Program-made: the position numbers and the translations under genes
Origin: JAVKFY01 sp040223615
GTDB taxonomy: Bacteria; Pseudomonadota; Alphaproteobacteria; GCA-2731375
Assembly: GCA_040223615.1 (NCBI GenBank)
Contig: JAVKFY010000061.1
Span: 62,001-126,000, forward strand
Direction: 5' to 3'
DNA: 64,000 nucleotides
Notes under the pieces: model-generated
What the model was told of the DNA's origin: nothing
What the model saw: the letters and a program-made list of their open reading frames with translations, nothing else
The model's database searches: none
In this document: positions 51,532-60,240 of the stretch, in pieces
Numbering within the stretch: position 1 is the first letter of the stretch
Layout: each line of letters begins with the position of its first letter

Positions 51532-53160
51532 ATGAGTGCCGTTGCCGAACAGACGACCGACACCGCCCTCGACCACGACGCCATCGTCATCGGCGCCGGC
51601 ATGTCGGGGCTGTACCTGATCTACCGCCTGCGCGAGATCGGGCTGAACGTGCGCGTGTTCGAGGCCGGCACCGGGGTCGGCGGCACCTGGTACTGGAACC
51701 GCTATCCCGGCGCGCGGTTCGACTCCGAAAGCTACTCCTACGGCTTTTCCTTCTCGCAGGAGCTGCTGGAGGAGTGGGACTGGTCGGAGCATTTCTCCGG
51801 CCAGCCGGAGATCGAGCGCTACTGCAACCATGTCGCCGACAAGTTCGACCTGCGCCGCGACATCCAGTTTTCGGCGCGGGTGAAAGCCGCCGATTTCGAC
51901 GAGGCCGCGCACGCCTGGACGGTGACGTTGGACGACGGCAGCCGCCACACCGCCCGCTTCCTGGTCACCGCCGTCGGCCTGCTGTCGGCCCCGACCCTGC
52001 CGAAGTTCGACGGCATGGACGATTTCAAGGGCCAGTCCTTCCACACCGGCCTGTGGCCGAAGCAGCCGGTCGACTTCGTTGGCAAGCGTGTCGCGGTGAT
52101 CGGCACCGGCGCCAGCGGCGTGCAGGCGATCCAGGAGATCGCCAAGACCGCCGGCCAGCTCACCGTGTTCCAGCGCCGCCCGAACTGGTGCACGCCGCTC
52201 AACAACGGCCCGATCGCCAAGCCGGAGATGGACGAGATCCGCGCCGGCTATCCCGAACTGTTCCAGCTCTGCCGCGAGACCGCCGCCTGCTTCGTGCACA
52301 CCATTGACCCGCGCGGCACCTTCGAGGTGACCGAGGAAGAGCGCCATGCCTTCTGGGAGGAGCGCTACGCCGGCCGCGGCTTCGGCATCTGGCAGGGCAA
52401 CTTTCGCGACATCCTGGTCGACCGCGAGGCCAACAAGCTGATCTCCGACTTCGTCGCCGACAAGATCCGCCAACGCGTGCACGACCCGAAGACCGCCGAA
52501 CTGCTGATTCCCACCGACCACGGCTTCGGAACCCGCCGGGTGCCGCAGGAGACCAAGTATTACGAGGTCTACAACCAGCCGAATGTCGAACTGGTGTCGA
52601 TGCTGGAGACCCCGATCCGGCGCATCACGGCGAGCGGGATCGAGACCAGCGATGCGTCGCGCGAATTCGACATCATCGTCTACGCCACCGGCTTCGACGC
52701 CGTCACCGGCTGCTTCGACCGCATGGCGATCACCGGCCTGGGTGGCCAGACGCTGCGCGAGAAATGGTCGGCCGGGCCGTCGACCTTCGTCGGCGTGATG
52801 GTCGACGGCTTCCCCAACATGTGCATGGTGATGGGCCCGCACGCCGCGCTCGGCAACAACCCGCGCAGCATCGAGTACAACGTGGAATGGGTCCGCGACC
52901 TGCTCGACCACATGACCCAGCGGGGCCTGACCTTCGCCGACGCCACGCCGCACGCGGTCAACGAATGGCACGACTACGTGGCCAAGAAGGCCGAGGGCCT
53001 GCTGTCGAACGAGATCGACTCGTGGATGACCGGCATCAACCTGAACGTGGAGGGCCGGCAGACCCGCCGCCTGGTACGCTACTCCGGCACCGCGCCGGAA
53101 TACCGCGCCTGGTGCGACCGCGTCGCCGCCGGCGGCTACGGCGAGATCAGATTTGAGTGA
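51532..53160 (+). CDS. Flavin monooxygenase, Baeyer-Villiger type
   Basis: A 542-residue FAD/NADPH monooxygenase. VIGAGMSGLYLIYRLREIGL binds FAD, VIGTGASGVQAIQEIA binds NADPH, and FKGQSFHTGLWP (about 165-176) fits the F-x-G-x3-H-x3-W-P fingerprint of Baeyer-Villiger monooxygenases. Length and YPGARFDSESYSYGFSFS agree with the cyclohexanone/steroid-type group. These enzymes insert oxygen beside ketones to give esters or lactones. The next gene, a hydrolase, overlaps its end and could act on the ester, though YheT-type enzymes are not usual partners. Ketone unknown. Confidence 0.94.
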   Translation: MSAVAEQTTDTALDHDAIVIGAGMSGLYLIYRLREIGLNVRVFEAGTGVGGTWYWNRYPGARFDSESYSYGFSFSQELLEEWDWSEHFSGQPEIERYCNHVADKFDLRRDIQFSARVKAADFDEAAHAWTVTLDDGSRHTARFLVTAVGLLSAPTLPKFDGMDDFKGQSFHTGLWPKQPVDFVGKRVAVIGTGASGVQAIQEIAKTAGQLTVFQRRPNWCTPLNNGPIAKPEMDEIRAGYPELFQLCRETAACFVHTIDPRGTFEVTEEERHAFWEERYAGRGFGIWQGNFRDILVDREANKLISDFVADKIRQRVHDPKTAELLIPTDHGFGTRRVPQETKYYEVYNQPNVELVSMLETPIRRITASGIETSDASREFDIIVYATGFDAVTGCFDRMAITGLGGQTLREKWSAGPSTFVGVMVDGFPNMCMVMGPHAALGNNPRSIEYNVEWVRDLLDHMTQRGLTFADATPHAVNEWHDYVAKKAEGLLSNEIDSWMTGINLNVEGRQTRRLVRYSGTAPEYRAWCDRVAAGGYGEIRFE

Positions 53161-54136
53161 GCCGGCGACCGGCTTCGAGCCGCCGCCCTTCCGCGCCCGC
53201 GCCCCGTGGTGGGGCGCCGACCTGCAGACCTTGCGCAATACGCTCGTCGACCAGGGCACGCCGCTGCCCGGCGAGCGGTTGCTGATCGACACCGCCGACG
53301 GCTGCGGCGACCGCCTGCAGGCAGTGGTGAACCGGCCCGACGCGCCCGAAGACAAACCGCTGGTGTTCATGGTGCACGGCCTGTCGGGCTGCGAGGACAG
53401 CGCCTACATGCTGCACGCCGCGCGCCACTGGCTGGATCGCGGCCACGCAGTGATGCGGCTCAACCTGCGCGGCGCCGGGCCGTCGCGGCGCACCTGCAAG
53501 ACCCATTTCCACGCCGGGCGATCGGAGGACATCGCCGCCGGGCTCGACGCGGTGCCGGCCGACCTGGCGGCGCGCGGCATCTTCGCCATCGGCTTCTCGA
53601 TCGGCGGCAACTGCCTGCTGAAACACGCCGGCGAGGCCGGCGATCGCACCCCGGTGCGGGCCTTCGCGGCGGTCTCGGCGCCAATCGACATGGTCGCCAC
53701 GTCGGCGCATATCGGCCGGCCGCGCGCCTGGCCCTACCAGCGCTTCCTGCTGACCCGGTTCGTTGCGGAATGCCTGGGCGAAGGCGCGCTGTTTTCCGCC
53801 GAGGAGCGGGAGATCCTTCGTCGCGCCCGCGATTTTCGCGAGCTCGACGACCGGTTCGTCGCGCCGCGTCACGGATTTGACGGCGTCGATGACTATTATC
53901 GCCGGGCGCGTGCGATCAACGTGATGGCCGGCATCCGCCGACCGACCCTGGTGTTGCACGCCAAGGACGACCCCGTGGTGCCGGCGGCGAGCCTCGCCGC
54001 CTACGATTGGGCGCAAAACCGTATGCTCACCCCGCTGGTCACCCCGGCCGGCGGCCATGTCGGTTTTCATGCTCGCGACGGGGCCTGGCACCTGACCGCG
54101 CTGGACCGATTTTTCCGTGCCGCGACGGTCGGATAG
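53153..54136 (+). CDS. Alpha/beta hydrolase, YheT family
   Basis: A 327-residue hydrolase. PWWGADLQTL is the YheT-type N-terminus, HGLSGCEDSAYM the oxyanion region, GFSIGGN holds the nucleophile (Ser149), and HAKDDPVVPA and GGHVGF supply Asp and His. The start is a TTG (53153) overlapping the monooxygenase stop, since no ATG or GTG lies near the natural N-terminus; GAG lies upstream. Such hydrolases are carboxylesterases of broad specificity. Last gene of the run begun at 47654. Confidence 0.9.
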   Translation: MSEPATGFEPPPFRARAPWWGADLQTLRNTLVDQGTPLPGERLLIDTADGCGDRLQAVVNRPDAPEDKPLVFMVHGLSGCEDSAYMLHAARHWLDRGHAVMRLNLRGAGPSRRTCKTHFHAGRSEDIAAGLDAVPADLAARGIFAIGFSIGGNCLLKHAGEAGDRTPVRAFAAVSAPIDMVATSAHIGRPRAWPYQRFLLTRFVAECLGEGALFSAEEREILRRARDFRELDDRFVAPRHGFDGVDDYYRRARAINVMAGIRRPTLVLHAKDDPVVPAASLAAYDWAQNRMLTPLVTPAGGHVGFHARDGAWHLTALDRFFRAATVG

Positions 54137-54173
54137 GACGGTTATTCAAACTGTCATCCACAACCTTGTGGGT

Positions 54174-54178
54174 GATTC
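54174..54178. promoter_or_regulatory. GANTC site upstream of gcrA
   Basis: GATTC, a CcrM-type GANTC methylation site, lies 134 bp before the gcrA start in an AT-richer, 175-bp gap. A five-base site is common by chance; in Caulobacter GcrA acts at methylated GANTC promoters. Confidence 0.25.
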
Positions 54179-54311
54179 TGTCCACAGGATATTGTGGGGC
54201 GTTAACCTTTGAACCACATTATCTATTGGTTTGTTGCATCACCGCCGCTATCATGCGGCCCCGGCCACGAACACGGGGTCAGGCCGGAAATGATGCCCGG
54301 GGGCACCTATC

Positions 54312-54701
54312 ATGGAATGGACAGACGAGCGCGTCGAGCTGCTCAAGGAAATGTGGACGGCCGGGTATTCGGCCCGGCAGATCGCCGAGAAGCTGGGCGG
54401 CACCACGCGTAACGCGGTGATCGGCAAGGCCAATCGGCTCGGTCTGTCGAAACCGACCAAGTCCGCCATCACGCGCAAGCAAAAGCGCGAGGCGCAGCGG
54501 CCGCCGGTCGTTGAAATTCCCGGTCCCGGCGCGACGTTGCTGAATCTGACCAGCACCACCTGCCGCTGGCCCCAGGGCCACCCCGGCGAGCCGGGCTTCG
54601 CCTTCTGCGGTGCCCGCGCGGCGGCTGGTCAGCCCTATTGCGCCTATCACGCAAGCATCGCCTACCAGTCGCCCAACAAGGATCGCCGGCAGCGCGCCTG
54701 A
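54312..54701 (+). CDS. gcrA: GcrA cell-cycle regulator
   Basis: A 129-residue GcrA protein, the alphaproteobacterial factor that binds sigma-70 and controls transcription at CcrM-methylated promoters. The N-terminal MEWTDERVELLKEMWTAGYS then ARQIAEKLGGTTRNAVIGKA is the diagnostic helix-turn-helix, followed by a basic linker (ITRKQKREAQRPP) and a Cys-containing C-terminal region (TCRWPQGHPGEPGFAFCGA, YCAYH) that contacts sigma. Length is slightly below the Caulobacter protein. This gene is the best lineage marker in the window. Confidence 0.95.
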   Translation: MEWTDERVELLKEMWTAGYSARQIAEKLGGTTRNAVIGKANRLGLSKPTKSAITRKQKREAQRPPVVEIPGPGATLLNLTSTTCRWPQGHPGEPGFAFCGARAAAGQPYCAYHASIAYQSPNKDRRQRA

Positions 54702-54739
54702 GCGTGCTAGCATGCCGAACCTTGCACTGAGGCGGCGGT

Positions 54740-55132
54740 ATGATCGGACGGTTCGTGTTGATATTGCTGGCTTTTCTCGTGGCCAGCGGCCCCTGCGCAG
54801 CAGACGAGCCGAAGGCACCGCCGATGGTGCCGTCGAGCTACGAGTTGCGCCGCGTGGAAGCCCAGATCCGTCAGGTGCTGGCCACGCAAGCCGCCGAGGC
54901 CAAGCGCAAGTCGCGCCAGATCGAGGTCACCGGCACGGGCGCGGCGGCCGGCGCCGACCCGGACAGCGACTTCTCGTTCGACATCACCGCCAAGGAGGCC
55001 GGCGGCCTCGCCCTGACCACGGTGATCGGCATCGCGGCCTTCACCGCGCTGAGCGAGGACACCAGCCCGACGGTGTCCGGCGGGCCCAGTCCGGGTGCCG
55101 GTGCCACGGCAACCACCACTGGCACGCAATAG
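54740..55132 (+). CDS. Small exported protein of unknown function
   Basis: A 130-residue protein with a signal peptide (FVLILLAFLVASGPCAA). Then come a helical segment (YELRRVEAQIRQVLATQAAE), a basic patch, a hydrophobic stretch (GGLALTTVIGIAAFTAL) and a Gly/Ser/Thr tail ending ATTTGTQ. The order of parts is like the protein at 49904, although direct sequence identity is low. It starts 38 bp after gcrA. Family not recognised; a periplasmic or membrane-attached location is likely. Confidence 0.6.
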   Translation: MIGRFVLILLAFLVASGPCAADEPKAPPMVPSSYELRRVEAQIRQVLATQAAEAKRKSRQIEVTGTGAAAGADPDSDFSFDITAKEAGGLALTTVIGIAAFTALSEDTSPTVSGGPSPGAGATATTTGTQ

Positions 55133-55271
55133 GCTTTCGAGATTCTGAGGGCTCAGATTAGCTGCCATCGCTAATTAGGTTGATTCATCATGATATTTTG
55201 TAGAGTCTGGTGACGTAACAGGGGGACGCAACGAAGACGAAGCCGCCACTAGAGGGCAGAGGTCGGCACGG

Positions 55272-55586
55272 ATGTCATCGTTGACGACAGGAAGTGAGCG
55301 AATGCGCCTGCGCACGGCATTCGTGGTCTGGGGACTGTTGGCCATCGCCAGCTGGATGGTGGTTCTTGTCCCGGCCTATCTGGTGTTCGACCAGGGCCCG
55401 GCGTTGATGCACGCCTGGTTCGGCGACGACGAGGTCGGCAGCGACGAATCCACCGCGGTCGCCCGACCCGACGACGAAGCCATCCTGACCCCGGCGCAGA
55501 TCGAGGCGCTAGGTCGGATCGCCCCCGCCGCCGGCGGCAACGCCGACGACGACACGATGATTCAACCCGTCAGGAATTCCGACTAA
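55272..55586 (+). CDS. Small single-span membrane protein
   Basis: A 104-residue protein with one strong membrane helix (FVVWGLLAIASWMVVLVPAY) near the N-terminus and an acidic, probably periplasmic or cytoplasmic tail (DDEVGSDESTAVARPDDEAI). GAGG lies upstream of the ATG at 55272; the ATG at 55302, behind AGGAAGTGAG, is an equally good start and gives 94 residues. No family recognised. It is convergent with the carbamoyltransferase gene, with 33 bp between. Confidence 0.6.
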   Translation: MSSLTTGSERMRLRTAFVVWGLLAIASWMVVLVPAYLVFDQGPALMHAWFGDDEVGSDESTAVARPDDEAILTPAQIEALGRIAPAAGGNADDDTMIQPVRNSD

Positions 55587-55619
55587 GCGCTTGCTGGAAC
55601 TGGGGTTTGGCCGCCCCCC

Positions 55620-57440
55620 CTAGGCCGCCTGCTTGTTGGGCTGGTGGACGACGAACGGCCCCAGCGCCAGCGCGTCCAGCCGCCCGTCCAGGAACGCCCG
55701 CACCGCATCGCGCGGAGTGCAGACGATCGGCTCCTCGTGCATGTTGAAGCTGGTGTTGATCAGCGTCGGGATGCCGGAAAGCTTCTCGTACTCGGCCAGG
55801 ATGTCGTAGTAGCCGGCGTTCACGTCGCGCTTGATCAGCTGCGGCCGCGCCGTGTTGTCGACGTGCACCGCCGCCGGACAGCTCTCGGCCATGAACTTGG
55901 TGCAGTCGAAGGTGATCGTCATGAACTGCGCGGTGTGCTCCGCGCCGGCCAGGTTCAGGTAGCATTTCTCGCGCTGCTCATACATCGTCACCGGCGCGAA
56001 CGGCATGAACTCGGTGCGCCCGAGCCGGTTGTTGAGCCACTGATTCACGTCCGGATCGCGGCCGTGATACAGGATCGAGCGGTTGCCGAGCGCCCGCGGC
56101 CCGTATTCCATGCGGCCGTGGAAGCGGGCGACCACGGTGCCGTTGTGGATCAGTTCGGCGATCCGGCCGGCCAGGTGCTGCGGCCGCTCGTACTCGAGAC
56201 CGACTTCCTGCAACGCCGCTTCCAGCTCCTGCTCGGAGTATTCCGGGCCGTAGTAGACGTCGTGCACCGCCTCCGACACGCCATCGGCGCGGCTCGCGTG
56301 CAGCGCCAGCCCGGTGCCGCAACCGCCGTCGCCCATGTTCGGGTAGACGAAGATGCGGTTCACCCCGTCGACCTCGAAAATGCGCTGGTTCATCTTCACG
56401 TTGGCGGTGACGCCGCCCGACAGCACCACCGCGTCGCAGCCGGTCTTTTCGATCCAGTGCTCAACCAGCCGCGCGGCGGCGATCTCCAGCGCATGCTGGT
56501 AGGCCGCGGCGACGTCGATCATCGGGAAGTTCGTCGCCAGGTAGCGGTCGAAGAACGGGTTGAAGCTCTGGAAGATCTTCATCCCGCCGTCGTCGGCGCT
56601 GAACCGGTCCAGCAGCATGTCGGTGAGCAGCTTCGGGTCGCCATAGGCGGCCAGGCCGACGATCTTGCCGGCGTGGCGGTCCGGCTTGTAGCCCAGCGCG
56701 GCGGTGACGTGCTCGTAGAACATGCCAAGCGAGTACGGAAAATGCAGGTTCTGCTGGCGCTTGATCTTGCCGCCCTCGCCGACGCTGACCGAGCCGGCGA
56801 GACCGCTGCCATAGCCATCCAGCGTGACGATCAGGGCCCGCTCGAAACCGGACGCGTGATAGGCATTGGCGGCGTGCGACAGGTGATGCTCGTAGCGCTT
56901 CAGCTTGCCGCCGAGACCGCGCTTGGCCAGCTCGCCCTCCAGCTCATCCTGCCACTTGCGGTGCTCGCTCGACGCGGTCTCGAACCACTGCTCGCCCTTG
57001 CGCCGGTTGGCCATCTCGGAAAACGTGCCGTTGACGCCCAGCAGGTTGTAGGCAAAGCCCTTCAGGGCTCCCTTGTCCATGCGCTGGTTCGGATCGCTCA
57101 GGCCCGGCACCCGGCCACGTGGCGGCGGGCTTGTGCGGCGTGCCGCGTCCAGCTTGTCGCGCCAGCCGTGTCCCGGGTCGAACTGGCGCGCGGTCTCGAT
57201 ATTCTCGCGCATCAGCTTGGCTTCCTGATCCGCGCTCAGGAAGGAATAGGCGACCTGGTCGATGTCCTCCGGCCGCGTGTTGGTGCGCTCCAGCGCGTCT
57301 TCCAGCGCCTGGCCGGGAAACCCGGCATGCTGCTTCTGGCGGCTGTAGCGCTCTTCGGCGGCGGCGAACAAGACCTTGCCGTCCTCGACCAGCGAGACGG
57401 TCGCATCCTTGTCGAGCGGCGATATGCCCAGGACTTTCAT
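55620..57440 (-). CDS. Carbamoyltransferase, NodU/CmcH family
   Basis: A 606-residue O-carbamoyltransferase, which uses carbamoyl phosphate and ATP to carbamoylate a hydroxyl group on a sugar or antibiotic. MKVLGISPLDKDATVSLVED opens the N-terminal Kae1-like ATPase fold, HHLSHAANAYHASGFERA is the metal-binding HxxxH block, and VLSGGVTANVKMNQRI is the nucleotide site. The C-terminal part has GRMEYGPRALGNRSIL, the carbamoyl-phosphate-binding YrdC-like signature. Its start shares a base with the upstream deacetylase stop. NodU decorates Nod factors; here a surface glycan is a reasonable target. Confidence 0.93.
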   Translation of the reverse strand: MKVLGISPLDKDATVSLVEDGKVLFAAAEERYSRQKQHAGFPGQALEDALERTNTRPEDIDQVAYSFLSADQEAKLMRENIETARQFDPGHGWRDKLDAARRTSPPPRGRVPGLSDPNQRMDKGALKGFAYNLLGVNGTFSEMANRRKGEQWFETASSEHRKWQDELEGELAKRGLGGKLKRYEHHLSHAANAYHASGFERALIVTLDGYGSGLAGSVSVGEGGKIKRQQNLHFPYSLGMFYEHVTAALGYKPDRHAGKIVGLAAYGDPKLLTDMLLDRFSADDGGMKIFQSFNPFFDRYLATNFPMIDVAAAYQHALEIAAARLVEHWIEKTGCDAVVLSGGVTANVKMNQRIFEVDGVNRIFVYPNMGDGGCGTGLALHASRADGVSEAVHDVYYGPEYSEQELEAALQEVGLEYERPQHLAGRIAELIHNGTVVARFHGRMEYGPRALGNRSILYHGRDPDVNQWLNNRLGRTEFMPFAPVTMYEQREKCYLNLAGAEHTAQFMTITFDCTKFMAESCPAAVHVDNTARPQLIKRDVNAGYYDILAEYEKLSGIPTLINTSFNMHEEPIVCTPRDAVRAFLDGRLDALALGPFVVHQPNKQAA

Positions 57441-58450
57441 CAGCTCTCCGAGATGCCGTGGGTTTGCAGATACTGCTTCAGGTCCAGCGAAGACATCGTG
57501 ACGCCCCCGAGGGTCTCGAAGAAGTAGTCGAAGTAGGCCCTACATTCGTCAATAAATCGTACCCGGTCGGCCTCCGAGCGGACGTAGGGCGTGCAGCCGA
57601 CTTTCAGGGACGGGCTGTGCAGGCTGTAACTCAACACGCGCACGCCACGTTCCACCAGCGCCATGGTCAGCGCCTTGTTGTCCGCCGCGGTGAATCCTTC
57701 CGCCGACAGCCGCTGCCGGCTCAGCGCGCCGAGCCGCGACAGGATACCCGGCAGCTTCGCCGAACGACGCCAGCCGCTGGTGGCCCAGCCGTGCAGCCAG
57801 CTGCCCTGGCCGCCCAGGAACCCGACATAGCCACCCGTGGTCGGCAGCCCGAGCATCGCGTGCCCGGGACCGAACCAGTAGGCATCTGTGCCAAATCGGG
57901 AATAGTCGGGGCCACCATCGGCGCTCAGGTCGAAGCCTGGCGTCGGGCTCAGGTCGACCTCATAGCCGAGGTCGGCCAGGATCGTGCCGGTATTGGGGCC
58001 GAACCCGTAGCGTCCGGCCTTGTGCACGGTTGGCGAGCGGCCGAATCGCTCGGTTATCGTCTCGGTCAGCACGGTCATCTTGCGCCGCTCCAGGTCCGCC
58101 GGCAGGCGGCCCTGGTAGGAGTTGGTGGCGTTCACCGGTTCGTCGAACGGCGGGCTGACCCAGGTGTGCAGGTGCGAACCGATCACCGCCCGGCCGTCGT
58201 CGGCGAACTGCCTCAGCACCGCGACGCTGTCGTCCTGCGAGGCGATCGGATAGTCGCAGATGTAGGTCGGCACGATGCCGTAGGAATCGAACACCTCCTG
58301 GATACGCCAGATGTCGTGAATCGCGCTGACGCCGGTCGACGCGCGGTCGAAATCGGCGTCCCAGTCGAATTCCTCTTCGGTATCGATCGCCACGGTGAGT
58401 ATAGGCGGCGCCGTTTCCGGCACCCGGACGATGCGTCTTTCATCCAACAT
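57440..58450 (-). CDS. Polysaccharide deacetylase-like protein (WalW type)
   Basis: A 336-residue protein of the NodB-like deacetylase superfamily, resembling WalW from glycan clusters. LTVAIDTEEEFDWD supplies the first metal Asp, GIVPTYICDYPIA and IGSHLHTWV the His pair, and GRYGFGPNTGTILADLGYEV the later conserved strand. It probably removes acyl groups or acts on a surface sugar. The ATG at 58450 begins recognisable sequence; an ATG at 58540 would add 30 residues of unconvincing composition. It overlaps the carbamoyltransferase start (TGATG), so both likely modify the same glycan. Confidence 0.82.
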   Translation of the reverse strand: MLDERRIVRVPETAPPILTVAIDTEEEFDWDADFDRASTGVSAIHDIWRIQEVFDSYGIVPTYICDYPIASQDDSVAVLRQFADDGRAVIGSHLHTWVSPPFDEPVNATNSYQGRLPADLERRKMTVLTETITERFGRSPTVHKAGRYGFGPNTGTILADLGYEVDLSPTPGFDLSADGGPDYSRFGTDAYWFGPGHAMLGLPTTGGYVGFLGGQGSWLHGWATSGWRRSAKLPGILSRLGALSRQRLSAEGFTAADNKALTMALVERGVRVLSYSLHSPSLKVGCTPYVRSEADRVRFIDECRAYFDYFFETLGGVTMSSLDLKQYLQTHGISES

Positions 58451-58570
58451 CGGCGTTGACTGGTGTTCGCTTACGGTTTGATTTCGCGGCGGATTAAGCG
58501 CGGTCGAGGCTAGGCCGTCAATACTGCACCTGCATTGCACCTGGCTTTGTATCTGGGTTACCGGTGCCGC

Positions 58571-58963
58571 TCAGCCGGCACGATCGTCATGGACCAGGCG
58601 CAACCACATCTCGCGCCCGCCCGGCCCGTCGCGGCAGACCTGATCGATGCGCCAGACGGCCTCGTCCAGCAGCACGCGCTGGCCCTCGTGCACGCCGTCA
58701 TGGCAGTCGCAGGCCAGCCACAGCCCGACCCGTTCGATGCCGGCCGAACTGACGGCGCGCGGCGGCTCGCTGCACCGCAGCGCCCACAGCGCCACGACAT
58801 TGGCCCACATCGGCCGCTGTCCGCCGGCCTGGTCCGGGCTCAGGAAGCCGCGCTGGACCAGCGCCCGCACACGCGGAACCGGCGTCGCCGCGTTCGGCGC
58901 GCGCCAATCCGACGATGCCAGCATGCTTCCAGCCATGACCATTTCCCGATCCGACATATTCAT
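58571..58963 (-). CDS. Hypothetical protein
   Basis: A 130-residue protein starting MNMSDREMVMAGSMLASSDW. GC-rich third positions across the frame and natural sequence (VPRVRALVQRGFLSPDQAGG; ANVVALWALRCSEPPRAVSS; RVLLDEAVWRIDQV) favour this frame over the overlapping plus-strand ones. No signal peptide or membrane helix. Several Cys (LACDCHD) could bind metal. I do not recognise the family. It stands alone between the deacetylase and the SDR genes. Confidence 0.55.
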   Translation of the reverse strand: MNMSDREMVMAGSMLASSDWRAPNAATPVPRVRALVQRGFLSPDQAGGQRPMWANVVALWALRCSEPPRAVSSAGIERVGLWLACDCHDGVHEGQRVLLDEAVWRIDQVCRDGPGGREMWLRLVHDDRAG

Positions 58964-59037
58964 GTCCCGATGCTGACCAACCAGCGATCGACGGGAGAGT
59001 CAAAGCAAGCCGCGTGCCGGTTTCGCCGGTGCGGCGG

Positions 59038-59895
59038 TCAGGTCGGCTCGGCCGGTAGCCCGAGCGCCTCACGCATCCAGGCCCGGCGCTCGCCGGTGAC
59101 CTGCCAGCCGCTGCCGGCGGTGATGCCGCCATCGACGACCATGGCATGGCCGGTCACCCACCCGGTCGCGTCCGACGCCAGCCAGCACGCCGCCTCGGCG
59201 ATGTCGCCCGGCTGTCCGGCACGGTGGATCGGCTGCATCTGCGCCAGGAACGGCTCGACCAGCTCGGCGGAACGCTCCAGGAGCTGGCTCGGCACGTCCA
59301 TGCCGCGGCCGAAGATCGGCGTCGCGACAAAGCCCGGGCACAGGCAGTTGACCCGGATATTGTCGGCCCCAAGCTCCAGTGCCACCGACTTGGTGAGTTG
59401 CACCACGGCGGCCTTGGCGGCGTTGTAGACGTGCGGTGTGTTGTAGGCGACGGTCAGGCCGCAGATCGACGCGGTGGAGATGATCGAGCCCGAGCCCTGG
59501 GTCTGCATCTGCCGCGCGGCGTATTTCATGCCGAACAGAACCGCACGCAGCAGCACCGCCATGGTGTCGTCGTAGCCGGCCTCGTCGATCTCGGCGATCG
59601 GCTTGTGCACGCCGCCGAAGCCGGCATTGTTGACCATGCAGTCGAGCCGCCCGTGCCAGGCGACGGCGGCCGCCACCGCCGCGTCGATGTCGCCGGCTTG
59701 GCTCACGTCGCAGCGCTGGAACCGCGCCTGCCCGCCAAGCTCGTCGGTCAGCGCCGTACCACGCGCCTCGTCGATGTCGCAGACCAGCACCGCGGCGCCC
59801 TCGGCGACGAACTTCTCGACAATGCCGCGGCCGATACCGCTGGCACCGCCGGTGACGACGGCAACCTTGTCCTGCAATCGGCCCTGCTCAGCCAT
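59038..59895 (-). CDS. Short-chain dehydrogenase/reductase
   Basis: A 285-residue classical SDR. VAVVTGGASGIGRGIVEKFV is the cofactor-binding TGxxxGIG loop, with CDIDEAR after the second strand pointing to NAD(H). MVNNAGFGG is the NNAG motif, SIISTASICG holds the active Ser and HVYNAAKAAV the Y-x3-K pair. PGFVATPI is the PG motif. GGGAGG precedes the ATG. No operon partner; substrate cannot be assigned. Confidence 0.94.
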   Translation of the reverse strand: MAEQGRLQDKVAVVTGGASGIGRGIVEKFVAEGAAVLVCDIDEARGTALTDELGGQARFQRCDVSQAGDIDAAVAAAVAWHGRLDCMVNNAGFGGVHKPIAEIDEAGYDDTMAVLLRAVLFGMKYAARQMQTQGSGSIISTASICGLTVAYNTPHVYNAAKAAVVQLTKSVALELGADNIRVNCLCPGFVATPIFGRGMDVPSQLLERSAELVEPFLAQMQPIHRAGQPGDIAEAACWLASDATGWVTGHAMVVDGGITAGSGWQVTGERRAWMREALGLPAEPT

Positions 59896-59956
59896 TTCCG
59901 CCTCCCTTTCAGGTTGGCGGCAAGCTTAGCAGGGCCGAACGCGGGGTCTTAGCCGA

Positions 59957-60178
59957 TCAGGTGCCGTTGGCGCCGATTTCGCGCTTGTCGAGCTGTTCGC
60001 CACGACCGCCCATCGACTTGTCGATCAGGCAGCGTTCGTAGTTGGCATCGCCCGGCCGGCCGAAGCCGTTCTGCGTGCAGAAGTCCGACAGCGCCGGATC
60101 GACGCCGCTTCCGGTTGACTGGCAACCGGCCAGCGCCGCCGCCATGGCGACCAACGCCGCTATCGCAAAGGTGCGCAT
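59957..60178 (-). CDS. Small lipoprotein
   Basis: A 73-residue protein with a lipoprotein signal (MRTFAIAALVAMAAALAGC), lipobox LAGC, Cys19. The mature part holds two further Cys (DFCTQNGFG, YERCLIDK) that could form a disulfide. AGGAAG eight bases before the ATG at 60178 supports this start over the frame start at 60199. Role unknown; it lies just downstream of the anti-sigma gene on the same strand (62 bp apart). Confidence 0.75.
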   Translation of the reverse strand: MRTFAIAALVAMAAALAGCQSTGSGVDPALSDFCTQNGFGRPGDANYERCLIDKSMGGRGEQLDKREIGANGT

Positions 60179-60240
60179 CTCAGTTCTTCCTCTTTCCATG
60201 GCGCGGCCCCGTGGCCGGCCGATCCTCGCTCGTCGTCGTC

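Noticed and set aside
58535..59428. A 297-residue plus-strand frame over the hypothetical and SDR genes
   Set aside because: It crosses the 3' end of a clear SDR gene in antisense and its composition is not protein-like.
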